NCBI GenBank assembly: GCA_009995225.1
Contig: JAACPW010000001.1
Coordinates: forward strand, 62,001 to 126,000
DNA: 64,000 bases
Origin: Sphingomonadales bacterium
GTDB lineage: Bacteria; Pseudomonadota; Alphaproteobacteria; Sphingomonadales; Sphingomonadaceae
Direction of reading: 5' to 3'
This document shows positions 42,248 through 51,716 of the stretch, in pieces. The notes beneath the pieces were generated by a model that did no database searches, had not been told where the DNA came from, and saw nothing but the letters and a program-made list of their open reading frames with translations. A program made the translations under genes and the position numbers. Within the stretch, counting starts at the first letter, position 1. Each line of letters begins with the position of its first letter.

Positions 42248-43243
42248 TCAGCCGTTCAGCAGGCGCGCAACATGGGCGGCGTGGTAGGTCAGGATGCCGC
42301 TGCATCCGGCGCGTTTGAAGGCGATCAGCTTTTCCAGCGCCAGCGCGTCACGATCCCCGATTCCGGCTGCGTGCGCGGCTTCGATCATCGCGTATTCGCC
42401 GCTCACCTGATAGGCGAACACCGGCACGTCGAACCGCTGCTTCACGCGGTAGATGATGTCGAGATAGGCAAGGCCCGGTTTCACCATCACCGAATCCGCG
42501 CCCTCGGCAATATCGAGCGCGACTTCCCGCATCGCCTCGTCGGCGTTGGCCGGGTCCATCTGGTAGGCTTTCTTGTCGCCTTTCAGCAGGCCGCTGCTGC
42601 CCACCGCGTCGCGGAACGGGCCATAGAACGCGCTCGCATATTTGGCGGCGTAGGACATGATCTGGACATTGTGGTGCCCGTTCATTTCCAGCGCCATGCG
42701 GATTGCGCCGATGCGGCCATCCATCATGTCGGACGGCGCGATGATATCCGCGCCGGCATTGGCCTGATTGACCGCCTGATCGACCAGCGTGGCCACGGTT
42801 TCGTCATTCACGACATAACCCGCATCATTCACCAGCCCATCCTGCCCATGCGAGGTGTAAGGATCGAGCGCCACGTCGGTCAGCACGCCGATGGAGTCTC
42901 CGCACGCGTCCTTGATGGCGCGGATCGCCTGGCACATCAGGTTGTCGGGGTTGTGCGCCTCGGCCCCGTCATCGCTGCGCAATTCGCGCGGGGTGTTGGG
43001 GAACAGCGCCACCACAGGAATACCCAGCGCCGCAGCCTCTTTCGCCCGCGCCACGATGCCATCGACCGACCAGCGCGAGACACCGGGCAGCGTGGCGATC
43101 GGTTCTTCGACGCCCTTGCCTGCCGTCACGAACAGCGGCCAGATCAGGTCGGCAGAGGTGAGCAGGGTTTCACGGTGCAGCGTGCGGCTCCATCCGGTGG
43201 AGCGGGTGCGGCGCAGGCGGGTGTTGGGAAAATGTCCGGTCAT
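42248..43243 (-). CDS. hemB: Porphobilinogen synthase (delta-aminolevulinate dehydratase)
   Basis: 331-residue enzyme condensing two 5-aminolevulinates to porphobilinogen in haem/cobalamin/bacteriochlorophyll synthesis. The two active-site lysines are in MSYAAKYASAFYGPFRDA and SVMVKPGLAYLDII. VLTDVALDPYTSHGQDGLV, where Zn enzymes have three cysteines, here has Asp/Ala, pointing to the Mg-dependent type. Start ATG at 43243. It leads a leftward operon with GNAT genes. Confidence 0.96.
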   Translation of the reverse strand: MTGHFPNTRLRRTRSTGWSRTLHRETLLTSADLIWPLFVTAGKGVEEPIATLPGVSRWSVDGIVARAKEAAALGIPVVALFPNTPRELRSDDGAEAHNPDNLMCQAIRAIKDACGDSIGVLTDVALDPYTSHGQDGLVNDAGYVVNDETVATLVDQAVNQANAGADIIAPSDMMDGRIGAIRMALEMNGHHNVQIMSYAAKYASAFYGPFRDAVGSSGLLKGDKKAYQMDPANADEAMREVALDIAEGADSVMVKPGLAYLDIIYRVKQRFDVPVFAYQVSGEYAMIEAAHAAGIGDRDALALEKLIAFKRAGCSGILTYHAAHVARLLNG

Positions 43244-43287
43244 GGGGCGAGGCTTACGCGCAATTCCCGCTTGGCCACAAGCCCCCG

Positions 43288-45123
43288 TTACAGGGATGCA
43301 GTGCGCGTCCCGCCGCCGGTCTTCAATCGCGCCGTATCGATTTTCTCGATCTCGCGCACCGGCTCCTTCACCTCAATCGGCAAGGGCGCGAGATCCGACA
43401 GCGCAGCGCCGACCTCGATCTCCTTCAGCCGGATCAGCTGGCGACGGAAATCAAGCAATTCGGTGCCCGACAGTTCGGCGCGAGTGACGAAGGATACGCT
43501 CGCCGGATTGATCGCACGGCCGCCGCGATACATCTCGTAATGAAGGTGCGGGCCGGTCGACAGGCCGGTCGATCCGACATAGCCGATCACCTGACCGCGC
43601 CGCACCTGCTGGCCGCTGCGGACCGCCATCTGGCTCATGTGGCAATAGCGGGTGGACAGCGCGCCGCCATGCTCCAGCCGCACCGCGATTCCGCAACCGC
43701 CCGCGCGGCCCGCGCTGCTGACCCGGCCATCGCTGACCGCGACGATCGGCGTGCCGTAACGCGCCTTGAAGTCCATCCCGGCGTGCATCCGGCGATACCC
43801 CAGGATCGGGTGACGACGCATCCCGAAGTTCGACGAAATCGCCCCCGGCACCGGCGCCAGCAACCCGCGCCGCTGTTCGCCCACGCCCGAGGCTTCGTAG
43901 AACCGCCCCTCGTCCCCCCAGCGCATCAACTGTGTGCGCGGGCGCCCGCTGCGGTCGATCCCGGCATAGAGCAATTGCCCCGCCTGCCGTTCGCCCGTGG
44001 CGGCGCGGCGATAGGCGATGATGATGTCGAATTCGTCAGTGGAACCCACTTCGCGGTCCAAGTCGACCTGCACGTCGAGCGCCTTGAGATATTCCTGCAC
44101 CGCGCTGGCCGGGACACCCGCCTGCCGCATCGAGCGGTAAAGGCTCGATCCCACGATCCCGCGTACGCGCAACGGCGTTTCATCGACGCGGATGATGTTG
44201 CGCTTCAACGCCAGCGGTCCGGATGGCACCACGGGCGTGCCATCGGGCGCAAAGGTGCCGACGCCCGGACGGGTCAGTTCGAGCTCCAGATCGAACCGGG
44301 CGCGAAAGGCGAGACTGTCGAGCGGGCGCGGCTGGCCCGGCGCGGGCCGGCGGCCCAGCAGCATATCCATCTGGGTTCCCGGCGCAATATCGCCTACCGC
44401 CAGCGCCTGACCCACCAGCGCTGTTGCGCGGTCGATATCCGCCGCGGCCACGCCAGCGCGGCGCAGCATCGACACGAAGCTGTCGCCCGGCGCAAGCGTC
44501 GCCACCATCTGAATCTGCGGCCGTTCGGGCGCGCTTTTGAGCGGGATCACCGCCGCTGTCGGCCCCATCCGGCGCCCACTGTCTGCGCCCAGGGCCAGCG
44601 GCAGGATCATCTGGCTGCGCAATTCGCTTGTGACATCAGGCGACTGCGGCATGGCGGCGCGCGCTTCGAGCGGCGTGAGATCGGGCCAGAACGCCAGCGC
44701 CGCCACACCCAGCCCCACCATTGTCCCCAGCCCGCGCAGCCAGCGGCGGCTGCCGATATCTTCGGCCAGATCGGGCGCGAGATCGAGACCGTCGAACCAC
44801 TGCGAGACGCTATGACGCCACGCATCGTATCGCGCCGCAAACCCGCCCAGCCGCGCAGCCGCCTTGCGCTTGGCGATCTGCCTGGCGGTGGGCGCGGCGA
44901 GCTTTTTGGAATTGCGCAGATAGGGCAGCAGATCGCGCGCGGTATCCGGGCCGACCGGCTGATGCGCCACCGGACCCGGCGCACGCGGATCTTCCGGCGC
45001 CGCCGGTTCGGGCGCGTCGTCGGGCGGGTGCCCGTCTGTCAATTTGTGCGCATGATCCAACATTGATGCCCCGAGAGCCGCAGCCGTTCCGAACGCGCTC
45101 CGTCCGAAGTGCGCCTTGGCCAT
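43288..45123 (-). CDS. M23 family metallopeptidase, membrane-anchored
   Basis: 611 residues. A long proline/acidic cytoplasmic N-terminus, a membrane helix (GLGTMVGLGVAALAFWPDL, about 130-150), a LysM-like/OapA-like periplasmic region (LAPGDSFVSMLRRAGVAAADIDRATALVGQAL), a middle domain, and an M23 domain with an intact zinc site: HAGMDFKARYG and HLHYEMYRGG. It should cleave peptidoglycan peptides (MepM-like). The tail of about 80 residues is charged. Start ATG at 45121-45123. It is divergent from the helicase gene; a CtrA-like box lies in the 148-base gap. Confidence 0.92.
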   Translation of the reverse strand: MAKAHFGRSAFGTAAALGASMLDHAHKLTDGHPPDDAPEPAAPEDPRAPGPVAHQPVGPDTARDLLPYLRNSKKLAAPTARQIAKRKAAARLGGFAARYDAWRHSVSQWFDGLDLAPDLAEDIGSRRWLRGLGTMVGLGVAALAFWPDLTPLEARAAMPQSPDVTSELRSQMILPLALGADSGRRMGPTAAVIPLKSAPERPQIQMVATLAPGDSFVSMLRRAGVAAADIDRATALVGQALAVGDIAPGTQMDMLLGRRPAPGQPRPLDSLAFRARFDLELELTRPGVGTFAPDGTPVVPSGPLALKRNIIRVDETPLRVRGIVGSSLYRSMRQAGVPASAVQEYLKALDVQVDLDREVGSTDEFDIIIAYRRAATGERQAGQLLYAGIDRSGRPRTQLMRWGDEGRFYEASGVGEQRRGLLAPVPGAISSNFGMRRHPILGYRRMHAGMDFKARYGTPIVAVSDGRVSSAGRAGGCGIAVRLEHGGALSTRYCHMSQMAVRSGQQVRRGQVIGYVGSTGLSTGPHLHYEMYRGGRAINPASVSFVTRAELSGTELLDFRRQLIRLKEIEVGAALSDLAPLPIEVKEPVREIEKIDTARLKTGGGTRTASL

Positions 45124-45148
45124 GTCCCATTTCTTTGCCCGATCATAG

Positions 45149-45163
45149 TAAATCCGTGGTTAA
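45149..45163 (-). promoter_or_regulatory. Candidate CtrA-like box (TAAA-N7-TTAA)
   Basis: TAAATCCGTGGTTAACC in the divergent region between the M23 peptidase and helicase genes. It differs by one base from the CtrA consensus TTAA-N7-TTAA and has the trailing CC often seen. SciP, a CtrA antagonist, is encoded in this window. A single near-match can arise by chance. Confidence 0.3.
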
Positions 45164-45271
45164 CCAGCGACCAATGGCCTTTGCCGCGGGATAGGGCGTT
45201 TCCCTTATGCGCCGTTCGATCCCATGCCCGCCCTTGCCCCGAAGGTGCAAGCCTGACAGAACCGCAGGATC

Positions 45272-48073
45272 GTGCCAGCCCCCCCGCCCGCCCGTCCCGC
45301 CCGCCCGCGCGACACCGCGTCCCGCGACGCCGCCGGTGATCACGGCGTGCGCGCCGTGCTCGGCCCGACCAATACCGGCAAAACGCACCTCGCGATCGAG
45401 CGGATGTGCGGCCATTCCAGCGGCATGATGGGCTTCCCGCTGCGGCTGCTGGCACGCGAGGTCTATGATCGGGTGCGCGCCATCAAGGGCGACAAGCAGG
45501 TCGCGCTGATCACGGGTGAGGAGCGGATTGAACCGCCCGATGCGCGCTATTTCCTGTGCACCGCCGAGGCCATGCCGCGGGTCAGCGGCCAGCACGCCTT
45601 CGTCGCGATCGACGAAGCGCAATTGGGCGCCGATCCGGAACGCGGGCACATCTTCACCGACCGGCTGATCAATGTGCGCGGGCGGGAAGAGACGATGATC
45701 CTGGGATCCGCCACGCTGGAACCGATGGTCAGGGCATTGATCCCGCGTGCGGACATCACCAGCCGCCCCCGCTTTTCCACCCTGTCGCACGCCGGGGTCT
45801 GCAAGCTGTCGCGCCTGCCCAAACGCTCCGCCGTGGTCGCCTTCAGCGTCGAGCAGGTTTACGCCATGGCCGAAGCCCTGCGCCGGTTCCGAGGCGGCGC
45901 GGCGGTGGTGATGGGCGCGCTGTCGCCTGAAACCCGCAACAAGCAGGTGGCGATGTTCCAGTCGGGCGAGGTGGATTACATCGTCGCCACCGATGCGATC
46001 GGCATGGGGCTGAACCTCGATCTGGACCATGTCGCCTTTGCAGCGCTCAGCAAGTTCGACGGGCGCAGAAAACGCCGGTTGACCCCTTCGGAAATGGCGC
46101 AGATCGCCGGCCGTGCGGGGCGGCACCAGCGCGACGGCACCTTCGGCACGCTATCGGGCACCGGCAAAGGCGAAACGGGCGAACCGCTCGCTTTCACTGA
46201 CGAGGAAGTCTACGCGATCGAGGAGCACAAGTTCGCGCCGCTCACCCACCTGTACTGGCGCGACGCCACCCCGCGGTTTGATTCGCTGCCCATGCTGATT
46301 GCGGATCTGGAAGCACGGCCCGATCATGCGGTGCTGCGCGGCGCGCCCGAAGCCATCGACATGGCCGTATTGCGGCGGTTGGCCGAGGACGATACCGGAC
46401 GCAGCGTGCGCGGGGCGGGAAGCGTGCGGCGGTTCTGGGAGGCGTGTTCGCTCCCCGATTTCCGCAATCTGGGCGTCGAACAGCACGCCCGCTTTGTCGC
46501 GCGGCTGTGGGACGATCTGGCCCAGGGCTATCTGGGCGCCGATTTCGTGGCGGCGCGCATTGCCGAGCTTGACCGGATGCAGGGCGACATCGACACGCTG
46601 CAAGGCCGGATTGCGGCGATTCGCAGTTGGGCCTATATCTGCCAGCGGCCCGATTGGGTTCTGGCACGCGACGAAATGGCTGCGCGGGCGCGCGCGGTCG
46701 AGGCGAAGCTTTCGGATGCGCTGCACGCGCGGCTGACCGAACGCTTCGTGAACCGAAGGACGACACTTTTGATGAAATCGCTGGGGCAGGATGCAAGCGC
46801 GCTGCCCGTCACGCTTGAACCTGATGGCCATCTGACGGTGGAGGGCGAAAGCATCGGCCGCCTCGAAGGCTTCCGGTTCCATGTCGATCCCGATGCGGGC
46901 GTTGCTGACCGCCGGATGTTGCTGGCGGCGGGCGAAAAGGCACTGCCGGCGCTTCTGGGCGAACGGGCCGATTGGCTGCTGGGCGAAGGGCTTGCGGAAC
47001 TGACCATTTCCGGCGGGGCAATCCGTTGGCAGGGCCGGGCGCTCGCTGACATCACCTTCCCCGGCCACCCGTTTGGCACCCCCAAGCTTGCGCTGACCCG
47101 CGATCTGGTGCTGCTGACCGATAACGCCAGGGCGAAACTGGAGGCGGGCCTTGCGGAATGGCTCGACAAGCAACTCGAACCGCTGGAGCCTTTGCGCAAA
47201 CTGGCCGAGGCCGCCCGCGATCCCGAAGCCGGCTCGCAGGCGCGCGCGCTGGTGATCACGCTGATCGACGCGCGCGGCGTCATCAGCCGCGAAGACGCCG
47301 GGCTGGAGCATCTGCCCAAGGATATGCGCCCCTATCTGCGCAAGCTGGGCATCACCTTCGGCGCGCTCGATATCTTTGCCGCGCCGCTGCTGAAGCCCGC
47401 GCCGCGCCGGCTGCTGCACGCGCTGGGTCTGGATCTGCGCCCCTTGCAGGAGGCGATGCTGCCGGTTCTGGCCGAGGGGAGCTGGGCCAAGGGTCGGCTG
47501 CCTGCGGGCTATCGCTACGCGGGAAGCCAGGCGATCCGGGTCGATCTGGCCGAAAAGATCCTGCGCGCCGCGTTCGACGCGCGAGCGGTGGCCACGGCGG
47601 CCCATCCCAAAGAGCGCGCCAGGAACAATGGGCGTGCCTTCCGGCTCGATCTGGCGCTGGCCGTCTCGATCGGGCTCGAAGCCGAGAATGCCCGGCGTCT
47701 GCTCGGCAGCGCGGGTTTCCGCTGTGAAAAGGCGCGGGCTCTGGCCGAAGGCGCGTTCGGCCCGCCCGCGCCCGACCGCTGGCACTGGCGCCCGCGCCGT
47801 CCCGGCGAGAGCAGCGACCAGCGCGCCGATCGGCGGCCCGAACGCCCCGAACGCCCCGAACGCAAGGACACACGCCGGGATCAGGGCGACGCCCAAGGCC
47901 GGGAAAAAGGCCGGGGCAAGCCGCACGGCGCAAGACCTGATCGTGACGGCGGCCAGCGGCCCCCTCGGCCCCGGCCAGACAGGGCGCAGACCCCTGCCAG
48001 ACCCCCGGCAGACACCGGCCCGGCCCGCGCCGGTGGTGCCTTCGACAAGCTGGCGGACCTGCTCAAGGGATGA
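45272..48073 (+). CDS. Suv3-like DExH RNA helicase
   Basis: 933-residue superfamily 2 helicase related to mitochondrial SUV3. RecA-like domain 1 has Walker A LGPTNTGKTH (about residues 30-39) and DEAQ (about 114). Domain 2 has VATDAIGMGLNLDLDHVAF and QIAGRAGRHQRDG. The C-terminal half is the family-specific region, and the last 120 residues are disordered and rich in Arg/Pro/Asp (RPERPERPERKDTRR). In alphaproteobacteria its role is presumed to be RNA turnover. The start is a GTG at 45272 with the preceding AGGAT. The following S4 gene overlaps its stop (ATGA). Confidence 0.9.
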   Translation: MPAPPPARPARPRDTASRDAAGDHGVRAVLGPTNTGKTHLAIERMCGHSSGMMGFPLRLLAREVYDRVRAIKGDKQVALITGEERIEPPDARYFLCTAEAMPRVSGQHAFVAIDEAQLGADPERGHIFTDRLINVRGREETMILGSATLEPMVRALIPRADITSRPRFSTLSHAGVCKLSRLPKRSAVVAFSVEQVYAMAEALRRFRGGAAVVMGALSPETRNKQVAMFQSGEVDYIVATDAIGMGLNLDLDHVAFAALSKFDGRRKRRLTPSEMAQIAGRAGRHQRDGTFGTLSGTGKGETGEPLAFTDEEVYAIEEHKFAPLTHLYWRDATPRFDSLPMLIADLEARPDHAVLRGAPEAIDMAVLRRLAEDDTGRSVRGAGSVRRFWEACSLPDFRNLGVEQHARFVARLWDDLAQGYLGADFVAARIAELDRMQGDIDTLQGRIAAIRSWAYICQRPDWVLARDEMAARARAVEAKLSDALHARLTERFVNRRTTLLMKSLGQDASALPVTLEPDGHLTVEGESIGRLEGFRFHVDPDAGVADRRMLLAAGEKALPALLGERADWLLGEGLAELTISGGAIRWQGRALADITFPGHPFGTPKLALTRDLVLLTDNARAKLEAGLAEWLDKQLEPLEPLRKLAEAARDPEAGSQARALVITLIDARGVISREDAGLEHLPKDMRPYLRKLGITFGALDIFAAPLLKPAPRRLLHALGLDLRPLQEAMLPVLAEGSWAKGRLPAGYRYAGSQAIRVDLAEKILRAAFDARAVATAAHPKERARNNGRAFRLDLALAVSIGLEAENARRLLGSAGFRCEKARALAEGAFGPPAPDRWHWRPRRPGESSDQRADRRPERPERPERKDTRRDQGDAQGREKGRGKPHGARPDRDGGQRPPRPRPDRAQTPARPPADTGPARAGGAFDKLADLLKG

Positions 48074-48435
48074 CGCAAGCGGGGCGGAGGGACTCGATTC
48101 GGATCGACCGTTTGCTGGTTTACCTCCGCCTCGCCCGCACCCGCTCCGCTGCACAAACGCTGATCGATACCCGCGCTTTGCGGCGCAACAGAAACCATGT
48201 GCTGCGCGGCGCAGAGCCGGTGCGTATCGGGGATGTGCTGACGGTGGCGATCGGGGGCACGGTGCGGGTGATCGAACTCCTCACCCTGCCCGACCGGCGC
48301 GGTCCGCCTGCCGAGGCACGTTCGCATTATCGGGAGGTTGACGGTGGCGGTCTTGACCCTAAATGGCAAAACGCAATAGCAGCATCGCCTTCCATCGCGG
48401 GCATCCCGCCCGCCGCTTCCCAAGACCGCTTTTGA
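48070..48435 (+). CDS. S4 domain RNA-binding protein (Hsp15-like)
   Basis: 121 residues. S4 fold: [50 protein letters not shown]. Hsp15/HslR proteins bind stalled 50S subunits carrying peptidyl-tRNA. The last 40 residues look unstructured. The ATG overlaps the helicase stop (ATGA), so the two are translated together, which fits an RNA-related job. FdxA follows 10 bases later. Confidence 0.88.
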   Translation: MTQAGRRDSIRIDRLLVYLRLARTRSAAQTLIDTRALRRNRNHVLRGAEPVRIGDVLTVAIGGTVRVIELLTLPDRRGPPAEARSHYREVDGGGLDPKWQNAIAASPSIAGIPPAASQDRF

Positions 48436-48445
48436 AAGAGCCGCA

Positions 48446-48784
48446 ATGACTTACGTCGTCACTGAAGACTGCATCAAGTGCAAGTACACCGATTGTGTGG
48501 AAGTGTGCCCGGTCGATTGCTTCTATGAAGGCGAGAACATGCTGGTGATCAATCCCAGCGAATGCATCGATTGCGGCGTGTGCGAACCCGAATGCCCGGC
48601 CGAAGCGATTCTGCCCGATACCGAAGACGGCCTCGAAAAGTGGCTGGAGCTGAACACGCAATACTCCGCTGTCTGGCCCAATATCACCAGCCAGAAAGCA
48701 CCGCCCGAAGATGCCGATGCGCACAAGGGTGAAAAGGGCAAGTTCGAGCTGTATTTCAATGCCGATCCGGGTGAAGGCGACTAA
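48446..48784 (+). CDS. fdxA: Ferredoxin FdxA (7Fe-type)
   Basis: 112-residue bacterial ferredoxin with one [3Fe-4S] and one [4Fe-4S] cluster. Cysteine ligands are in [23 protein letters not shown] and [18 protein letters not shown]. The C-terminal extension ([20 protein letters not shown]) is typical of the FdxA/FdII group in alphaproteobacteria. Soluble electron carrier; partner unknown. Start ATG at 48446. Confidence 0.96.
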   Translation: MTYVVTEDCIKCKYTDCVEVCPVDCFYEGENMLVINPSECIDCGVCEPECPAEAILPDTEDGLEKWLELNTQYSAVWPNITSQKAPPEDADAHKGEKGKFELYFNADPGEGD

Positions 48785-48836
48785 TTTCCGCCCGAACAGG
48801 CACAGGCATGGAACACCGTAGGCCCGCACGGGTAGA

Positions 48837-49637
48837 ATGGGCATGCCCCCCTTGTTTGCTTCCCTGAAGACCGGTTGGTCACGCGCGAGCGATAGCAATT
48901 CCGGCCTGATCGCAGCGGGCATTGCCTATTACGGGTTTCTCGCGCTTGTGCCCATGCTGGCCGCCGCTTTCCTGACCTATGGTCTGGTTGTTGAACCTGC
49001 GACCATTGCGGAACATGGCAGCAGCCTGACGCGCACGCTGCCGGGCGCGGCGGGTGAACTGGTCGCTGGCCAGCTTGAAAATATCGCTGCGCGGAACACT
49101 GGCGACTCCCGTTTCGGTCTGCTGATCGCCATCGCACTGGCCCTGTTTGGCGCACGGGTTGCAGCCGGCGCGCTGATCACCGCGATCGACATGGCGTTCA
49201 CCGTTCAGGACGAACGTGGCTTTATCGCATCGAATCTGCTCGCGCTGGTGATCACGTCGGGCGCGGTGCTGGCGCTGGGGCTGATGGCTGGCATCACGAC
49301 GCTTGTCGCAACCGTGCTGGCAGGCAGCATCGGAGCCTTTGCCAGCTATGTGCTGATCGGCCTTGCGGGGTTTGGCGGCGCCTTTCTCGCGTATCGCGTC
49401 GTTCCCCAACGCAAGATTGTCGGGCGCGGCGCGGCGATGCGGGGAAGCGGATTGTTCGCGCTGGGATGGCTCACCGCGAGCGCAGCCTTCGGCTTTTACG
49501 CAAGCAATTTCGGCAATTACAACGCCACTTACGGATCGCTGGGCGCTGTCATCGTGTTTCTGACCTGGCTGTGGCTCAGCGCCTTTCTGCTGCTGTTGGG
49601 CGCGCATGTTGCGGCGGCCAGCACGCAGCGTCCCTAG
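48837..49637 (+). CDS. YihY/BrkB family inner-membrane protein
   Basis: 266 residues, six membrane helices, for example GLIAAGIAYYGFLALVPMLAAAFLTYG and ASNLLALVITSGAVLALGLMAG, ending with TYGSLGAVIVFLTWLWLSAFLLLLGAHVAAA, the conserved YihY C-terminus. It is a distant paralog of the 11537 gene. Function unknown. Start ATG at 48837; the ATG two codons later is equally possible. Confidence 0.86.
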   Translation: MGMPPLFASLKTGWSRASDSNSGLIAAGIAYYGFLALVPMLAAAFLTYGLVVEPATIAEHGSSLTRTLPGAAGELVAGQLENIAARNTGDSRFGLLIAIALALFGARVAAGALITAIDMAFTVQDERGFIASNLLALVITSGAVLALGLMAGITTLVATVLAGSIGAFASYVLIGLAGFGGAFLAYRVVPQRKIVGRGAAMRGSGLFALGWLTASAAFGFYASNFGNYNATYGSLGAVIVFLTWLWLSAFLLLLGAHVAAASTQRP

Positions 49638-49862
49638 GGGCAAGGCGGGACTCGCAATTTTATTACCGACATGCTATACTCTTGCCAGCCGCGTAATGCT
49701 TTTGGCCTGCGCAGTGACGATAACCAGGAAGGCCGCACACCCCGCAACCCCACTCATGGACGATTTATGGCCCGGTGCATGCATCTCCCCTCACGGAGAT
49801 GATCGCCGCCGGGGTGATCGTTCCTCTCCCGTTGCTGGGTCGGCTTAAAGAAAGGATCTTGC
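49638..49862 (+). promoter_or_regulatory. carD upstream region with candidate -10 box
   Basis: 225 bases without a gene, less GC-rich at its start. TATACT at 49675-49680 is a good -10 hexamer, with TCGCAA 17 bases upstream as a poor -35. The rest would form a leader of about 175 bases ending with AAAGGAT before the carD ATG at 49863. Promoter placement is a guess from sequence. Confidence 0.35.
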
Positions 49863-50396
49863 ATGGCAAGCACCGCAAACGCATTTGTCGTCGGCGATTA
49901 TGTCGTTTACCCGAAGCACGGCGTTGGCCGCGTGATCGAACTGCAGAAGGAAGAAATCGCCGGAATGCAGCTCGAACTTTACGTGCTGCGTTTTGAGAAA
50001 GAGCGGATGACGCTTCGTGTGCCCGTGGGCAAGGTCGAAGCGATCGGGATGCGCAAGCTTTCGTCTGACAAGACGCTGAAGCAGGCGATGGAAACCTTGA
50101 AGGGCAAGCCCAAGGTCAAGCGCACCATGTGGTCGCGCCGCGCGCAGGAATACGAAGCGAAGATCAATTCGGGCGACCTGGTGTCGATTGCCGAAGTGAC
50201 CCGCGATCTGTTCCGCCCGGAAGACCAGCCCGAACAGTCCTATTCGGAACGCCAGATCTTCGAAGCCGCCTCCAGCCGCCTCGCGCGCGAACTGGCAGCG
50301 ATGGAAGAAACCGACGAGCCGACCGCGCTGAACAAGATTCTCGACGTGCTGCGCGAACACGCCCCGCAATATTACGACACCGCCGAAGAAGGCTGA
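49863..50396 (+). CDS. carD: CarD family transcriptional regulator
   Basis: 177-residue RNA-polymerase-binding protein. N-terminal Tudor-like domain: FVVGDYVVYPKHGVGRVIELQKEEIAG, binding the beta subunit. C-terminal helical DNA-binding domain: WSRRAQEYEAKINSGDLVSIAEVTRDLFRPEDQPEQSYSERQIFEAASSRLARELAAME. It stabilises open promoter complexes, often at rRNA and stress genes. Start ATG at 49863 with AAAGGATCTTGC upstream. A rho-independent terminator follows. Confidence 0.95.
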   Translation: MASTANAFVVGDYVVYPKHGVGRVIELQKEEIAGMQLELYVLRFEKERMTLRVPVGKVEAIGMRKLSSDKTLKQAMETLKGKPKVKRTMWSRRAQEYEAKINSGDLVSIAEVTRDLFRPEDQPEQSYSERQIFEAASSRLARELAAMEETDEPTALNKILDVLREHAPQYYDTAEEG

Positions 50397-50421
50397 AACC
50401 GTCTTCGGACTGACGACCATC

Positions 50422-50452
50422 AAGGGCTGCCCTGCGGGGCGGCCCTTTTTGT
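50422..50452 (+). terminator. Rho-independent terminator after carD
   Basis: Stem AGGGCTGCC / GGCGGCCCT (one G-T pair) with a CCTGCGG-like loop, followed by TTTTTG. It begins 26 bases after the carD stop and ends before the DUF2807 promoter. Confidence 0.85.
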
Positions 50453-50521
50453 TTGCGGATTGCTTGCAGCATCATGCGTGGTGTATTATGTGCACAATAC
50501 GGTAAAAGGGGAGGCTTCACG

Positions 50522-51340
50522 ATGTCACACACAATTCGCAACGCACAAATCTCTGCAAGCCTGCTGATCTTTGGGCCAATGCTGGCAGGGTGCGAGCCGG
50601 ATGTGGACATCAACGGCCAGCAAGGCGTTCCCATTGCCGAGGTCGAAATGGCAGGCCCGCCACCCACCGATGTCGTGCTGTCATCGGGCGATACCGTGAT
50701 CCTGACCACGGGCGACACCTTCGCCATCACGATTGATGGGACCAACATCGAAAGCCTGCGCTTCGTGCGCGATGCCGAGGTGATCGGTGTGGCCTGCGAA
50801 AATGGTTGGAACGGCAAGAATGACGCCACGATCCGCATTACCATGCCGCCGCCCGAGGATGTCGTCGTCGCTGGCAGCGGTACGATCAAAGCGCAAAGCC
50901 TCGCCAGCACATCGGAGATCACGATCGGCGGTTCGGGCACGGTCGAATTCGGCACGGTTGCGGCGGACAAGCTCGGGATCAACATCGGCGGCAGCGGTAC
51001 GGTGCGCGGCGCAGGCACGGTGAGGCGACTGGAAATCAATATCGGCGGCATGGGTGATATCGCAATGCCAACGCTCAAGGCCGATAGCGCGGAAATCAAC
51101 ATCGGCGGGTCGGGGGATGTGGCCTTCGCTTCGGATGGCGATGTCAAAGCGACTATTGCGGGGGCGGGCGATGTGCAGGTTTCGGGCGGTGCCAAATGCA
51201 CGGTCGAAACCTTCGGCTCTGGCACGCTCACCTGCACGCCCGCCAGCGCCGGGACAACCGCGGCGATCCCGGCAGACGTTCGGGTGCCTGAAGCATCAAC
51301 CGCGCCGCAGGTGCCGACCGCGGCAAAATCCGCACAATAG
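50522..51340 (+). CDS. DUF2807 (head GIN) domain lipoprotein
   Basis: 272 residues. A signal peptide ends in a lipobox MLAGC, so it is probably a lipoprotein. The body is the DUF2807/GIN domain, a beta-helix built of about 20-residue repeats such as ITIGGSGTVEFGTVAADKL, INIGGSGTVRGAGTVRRL and INIGGMGDIAMPTLKADS. The C-terminal 40 residues are Ala/Pro/Thr-rich. I chose the ATG at 50522 (MSHTIRNA), preceded by GGGGAGG; the track start lies upstream of this site. Function unknown; such proteins are envelope-associated. Confidence 0.86.
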   Translation: MSHTIRNAQISASLLIFGPMLAGCEPDVDINGQQGVPIAEVEMAGPPPTDVVLSSGDTVILTTGDTFAITIDGTNIESLRFVRDAEVIGVACENGWNGKNDATIRITMPPPEDVVVAGSGTIKAQSLASTSEITIGGSGTVEFGTVAADKLGINIGGSGTVRGAGTVRRLEINIGGMGDIAMPTLKADSAEINIGGSGDVAFASDGDVKATIAGAGDVQVSGGAKCTVETFGSGTLTCTPASAGTTAAIPADVRVPEASTAPQVPTAAKSAQ

Positions 51341-51380
51341 TATTTGCCTTATCGCAAGGGGTGGGCGACATGATGCGTTC

Positions 51381-51716
51381 ATGCACGCACGTTCTCTTTT
51401 GGCCCTCGGCCTCGCCGCGCTTGCCCTGCAGGGCTGCCTTGCCCGTGCGGCGGTGGATGTGGTCACCCTGCCGGTACGGGCGGTAAGCAAGGGGGTCGAC
51501 CTTGCGACCACCAGCCAGTCCGAAGCGGACGAGAACCGCGGGCGCGAAATCCGCAAGCGCGAAGAACGGCTCGGCAAGCTTGAGCGTGATTTTGACAGGC
51601 AGGCCGAACGTTGCGCCGATGGCGATGACGCGGCGTGCGACAAGGCACAGGCGATCCGCGCGGAGATGAAGGCGATTCTTCCGGGCGTTCCGATCGAACC
51701 GGAACGCGAGGACTAG
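51381..51716 (+). CDS. Small putative lipoprotein
   Basis: 111 residues. Signal peptide MHARSLLALGLAALALQGC with a lipobox (LQGC). The mature part begins with a short hydrophobic stretch (AAVDVVTLPVRAVSKGVDLA) and continues as a highly charged helix (SEADENRGREIRKREERLGKLERDFDRQAERC) with two cysteines (ERCADGDDAACDKA). Not recognised as a named family. It follows the DUF2807 gene by 40 bases and probably shares its transcript. Its TAG overlaps the stop of the convergent TsaC gene. Confidence 0.75.
   Translation: MHARSLLALGLAALALQGCLARAAVDVVTLPVRAVSKGVDLATTSQSEADENRGREIRKREERLGKLERDFDRQAERCADGDDAACDKAQAIRAEMKAILPGVPIEPERED

Noticed and set aside
46151-48154. 667-codon frame antisense to the Suv3-like helicase gene
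   Set aside because: Shadow of a real gene; composition is Arg/Gln/His-rich and no motif is seen.
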